The notes under the pieces: generated by a model
The model's input: the letters and a program-made list of their open reading frames with translations, nothing else
Database searches by the model: none
What the model was told of the DNA's origin: nothing
Shown here: piece by piece, positions 5,508-5,827 of the stretch
Numbering within the stretch: the stretch's first letter is position 1
Layout of the letters: each line of letters starts with the position of its first letter
Made by a program: the position numbers and the translations under genes
NCBI GenBank assembly: GCA_030643285.1
Contig: DAOWMC010000079.1
Location: 1-5,827, forward strand
Direction of reading: 5' to 3'
DNA from: Methanobacteriota archaeon
GTDB taxonomy: Archaea > Halobacteriota > Syntropharchaeia > DAOWMC01
DNA length: 5,827 nucleotides

Positions 5508-5827
5508 ATGTATAACAAAAAAACAAAATGTAGGGCACAAAAATGCTTTACGGCAGCATTCAGAATAACGTCAGTTCTGGTATGTTTTTTGCTTGCTTGC
5601 AGTATTTTGTGTTCGGGGGTTTATGCCTCGAAAATATATAGTGAACAATCTGAAAAATCCGGACTTTCGGATATCGGACCAAAAATGGATCCTATGCTCC
5701 TTGAAGAACTTAAAAGGTTAGAAGAGGAACCGGATGAATCCAATGAATATTTACCCGTAATTTTAGAATGTAAAGAACGTTCAAAAATTAGCAGTGTACG
5801 GAAAAAGATACTGGATAAAAAAGGGAC
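5508..5827 (+). CDS. Exported protein, N-terminal part, 3' end outside window
   Basis: The frame from ATG 5508 is open to the window edge (106 full codons). The start has a GGTGA ribosome site. The first 12 residues are basic (MYNKKTKCRAQK). They are followed by a hydrophobic core at about 20-35 and a likely signal peptidase site after Ala40 (VYA/SK), so the product is probably secreted. LLAC at residues 28-31 resembles a lipobox, but hydrophobic residues continue after it, so lipoprotein processing is less likely. The mature part begins with a polar stretch, then a helix MDPMLLEELKRLEEE, then a strand-helix pattern (YLPVILECKE, SKISSVRKKILDKK). That pattern could be the start of an inhibitor I9-type propeptide of a subtilisin-like protease; this is only a guess, because the catalytic part lies outside the window. 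It is transcribed divergently from the tRNA. Confidence 0.75.
   Translation, partial: MYNKKTKCRAQKCFTAAFRITSVLVCFLLACSILCSGVYASKIYSEQSEKSGLSDIGPKMDPMLLEELKRLEEEPDESNEYLPVILECKERSKISSVRKKILDKKG

Noticed and set aside
1..5827. CRISPR array, insertion sequence or prophage
   Set aside because: No regularly spaced direct repeats, transposase, integrase or terminal inverted repeats with target duplication were seen.

Overview
The window most likely comes from an archaeal chromosome, probably a euryarchaeote of the methanogen/ANME type. The group is inferred; the domain is well supported. The support is a gene for the DNA-binding protein Alba, a gene for the archaeal-type diphthamide enzyme Dph2, a tRNA-Leu that lacks an encoded CCA end and appears to carry a small anticodon-loop intron, and an archaeal TATA box (box A) placed correctly in front of that tRNA. 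Shine-Dalgarno sites of the GGAGGTGATC type precede three of the genes.

Layout from left to right. Positions 1-645 (+) hold the 3' part of an AT-rich gene of unknown function that is open through the left edge. It converges, with a 5-base gap, on dph2 (minus, 651 to about 1709), which lies downstream of alba (minus, 1779-2057). A long T-rich tract between alba and dph2 looks like an archaeal terminator. Positions 2058-2332 are non-coding, with a perfect 10-bp palindrome next to the end of the following gene and two weaker inverted repeats. Positions 2333-4810 (minus) encode a large protein with an N-terminal peptidoglycan-binding-type domain, two diverged copies of a Cys-containing module of about 135 residues, and an unrecognised beta-rich C-terminal half. 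Positions 4811-5218 are gene-free. A tRNA-Leu(UAG) gene (minus, 5219-5316) follows. From 5508 to the right edge there is the N-terminal part of an exported protein with a clear signal peptide.

The window mixes housekeeping genes (chromatin, translation-factor modification, tRNA) with accessory-looking genes. No multi-gene system can be shown. alba and dph2 could share a transcript by readthrough; the other genes appear to stand alone. The two items most worth attention are the large repeat protein with a peptidoglycan-binding-type domain, unexpected in an archaeon and lacking a signal peptide, and the putative 14-nt intron in tRNA-Leu.
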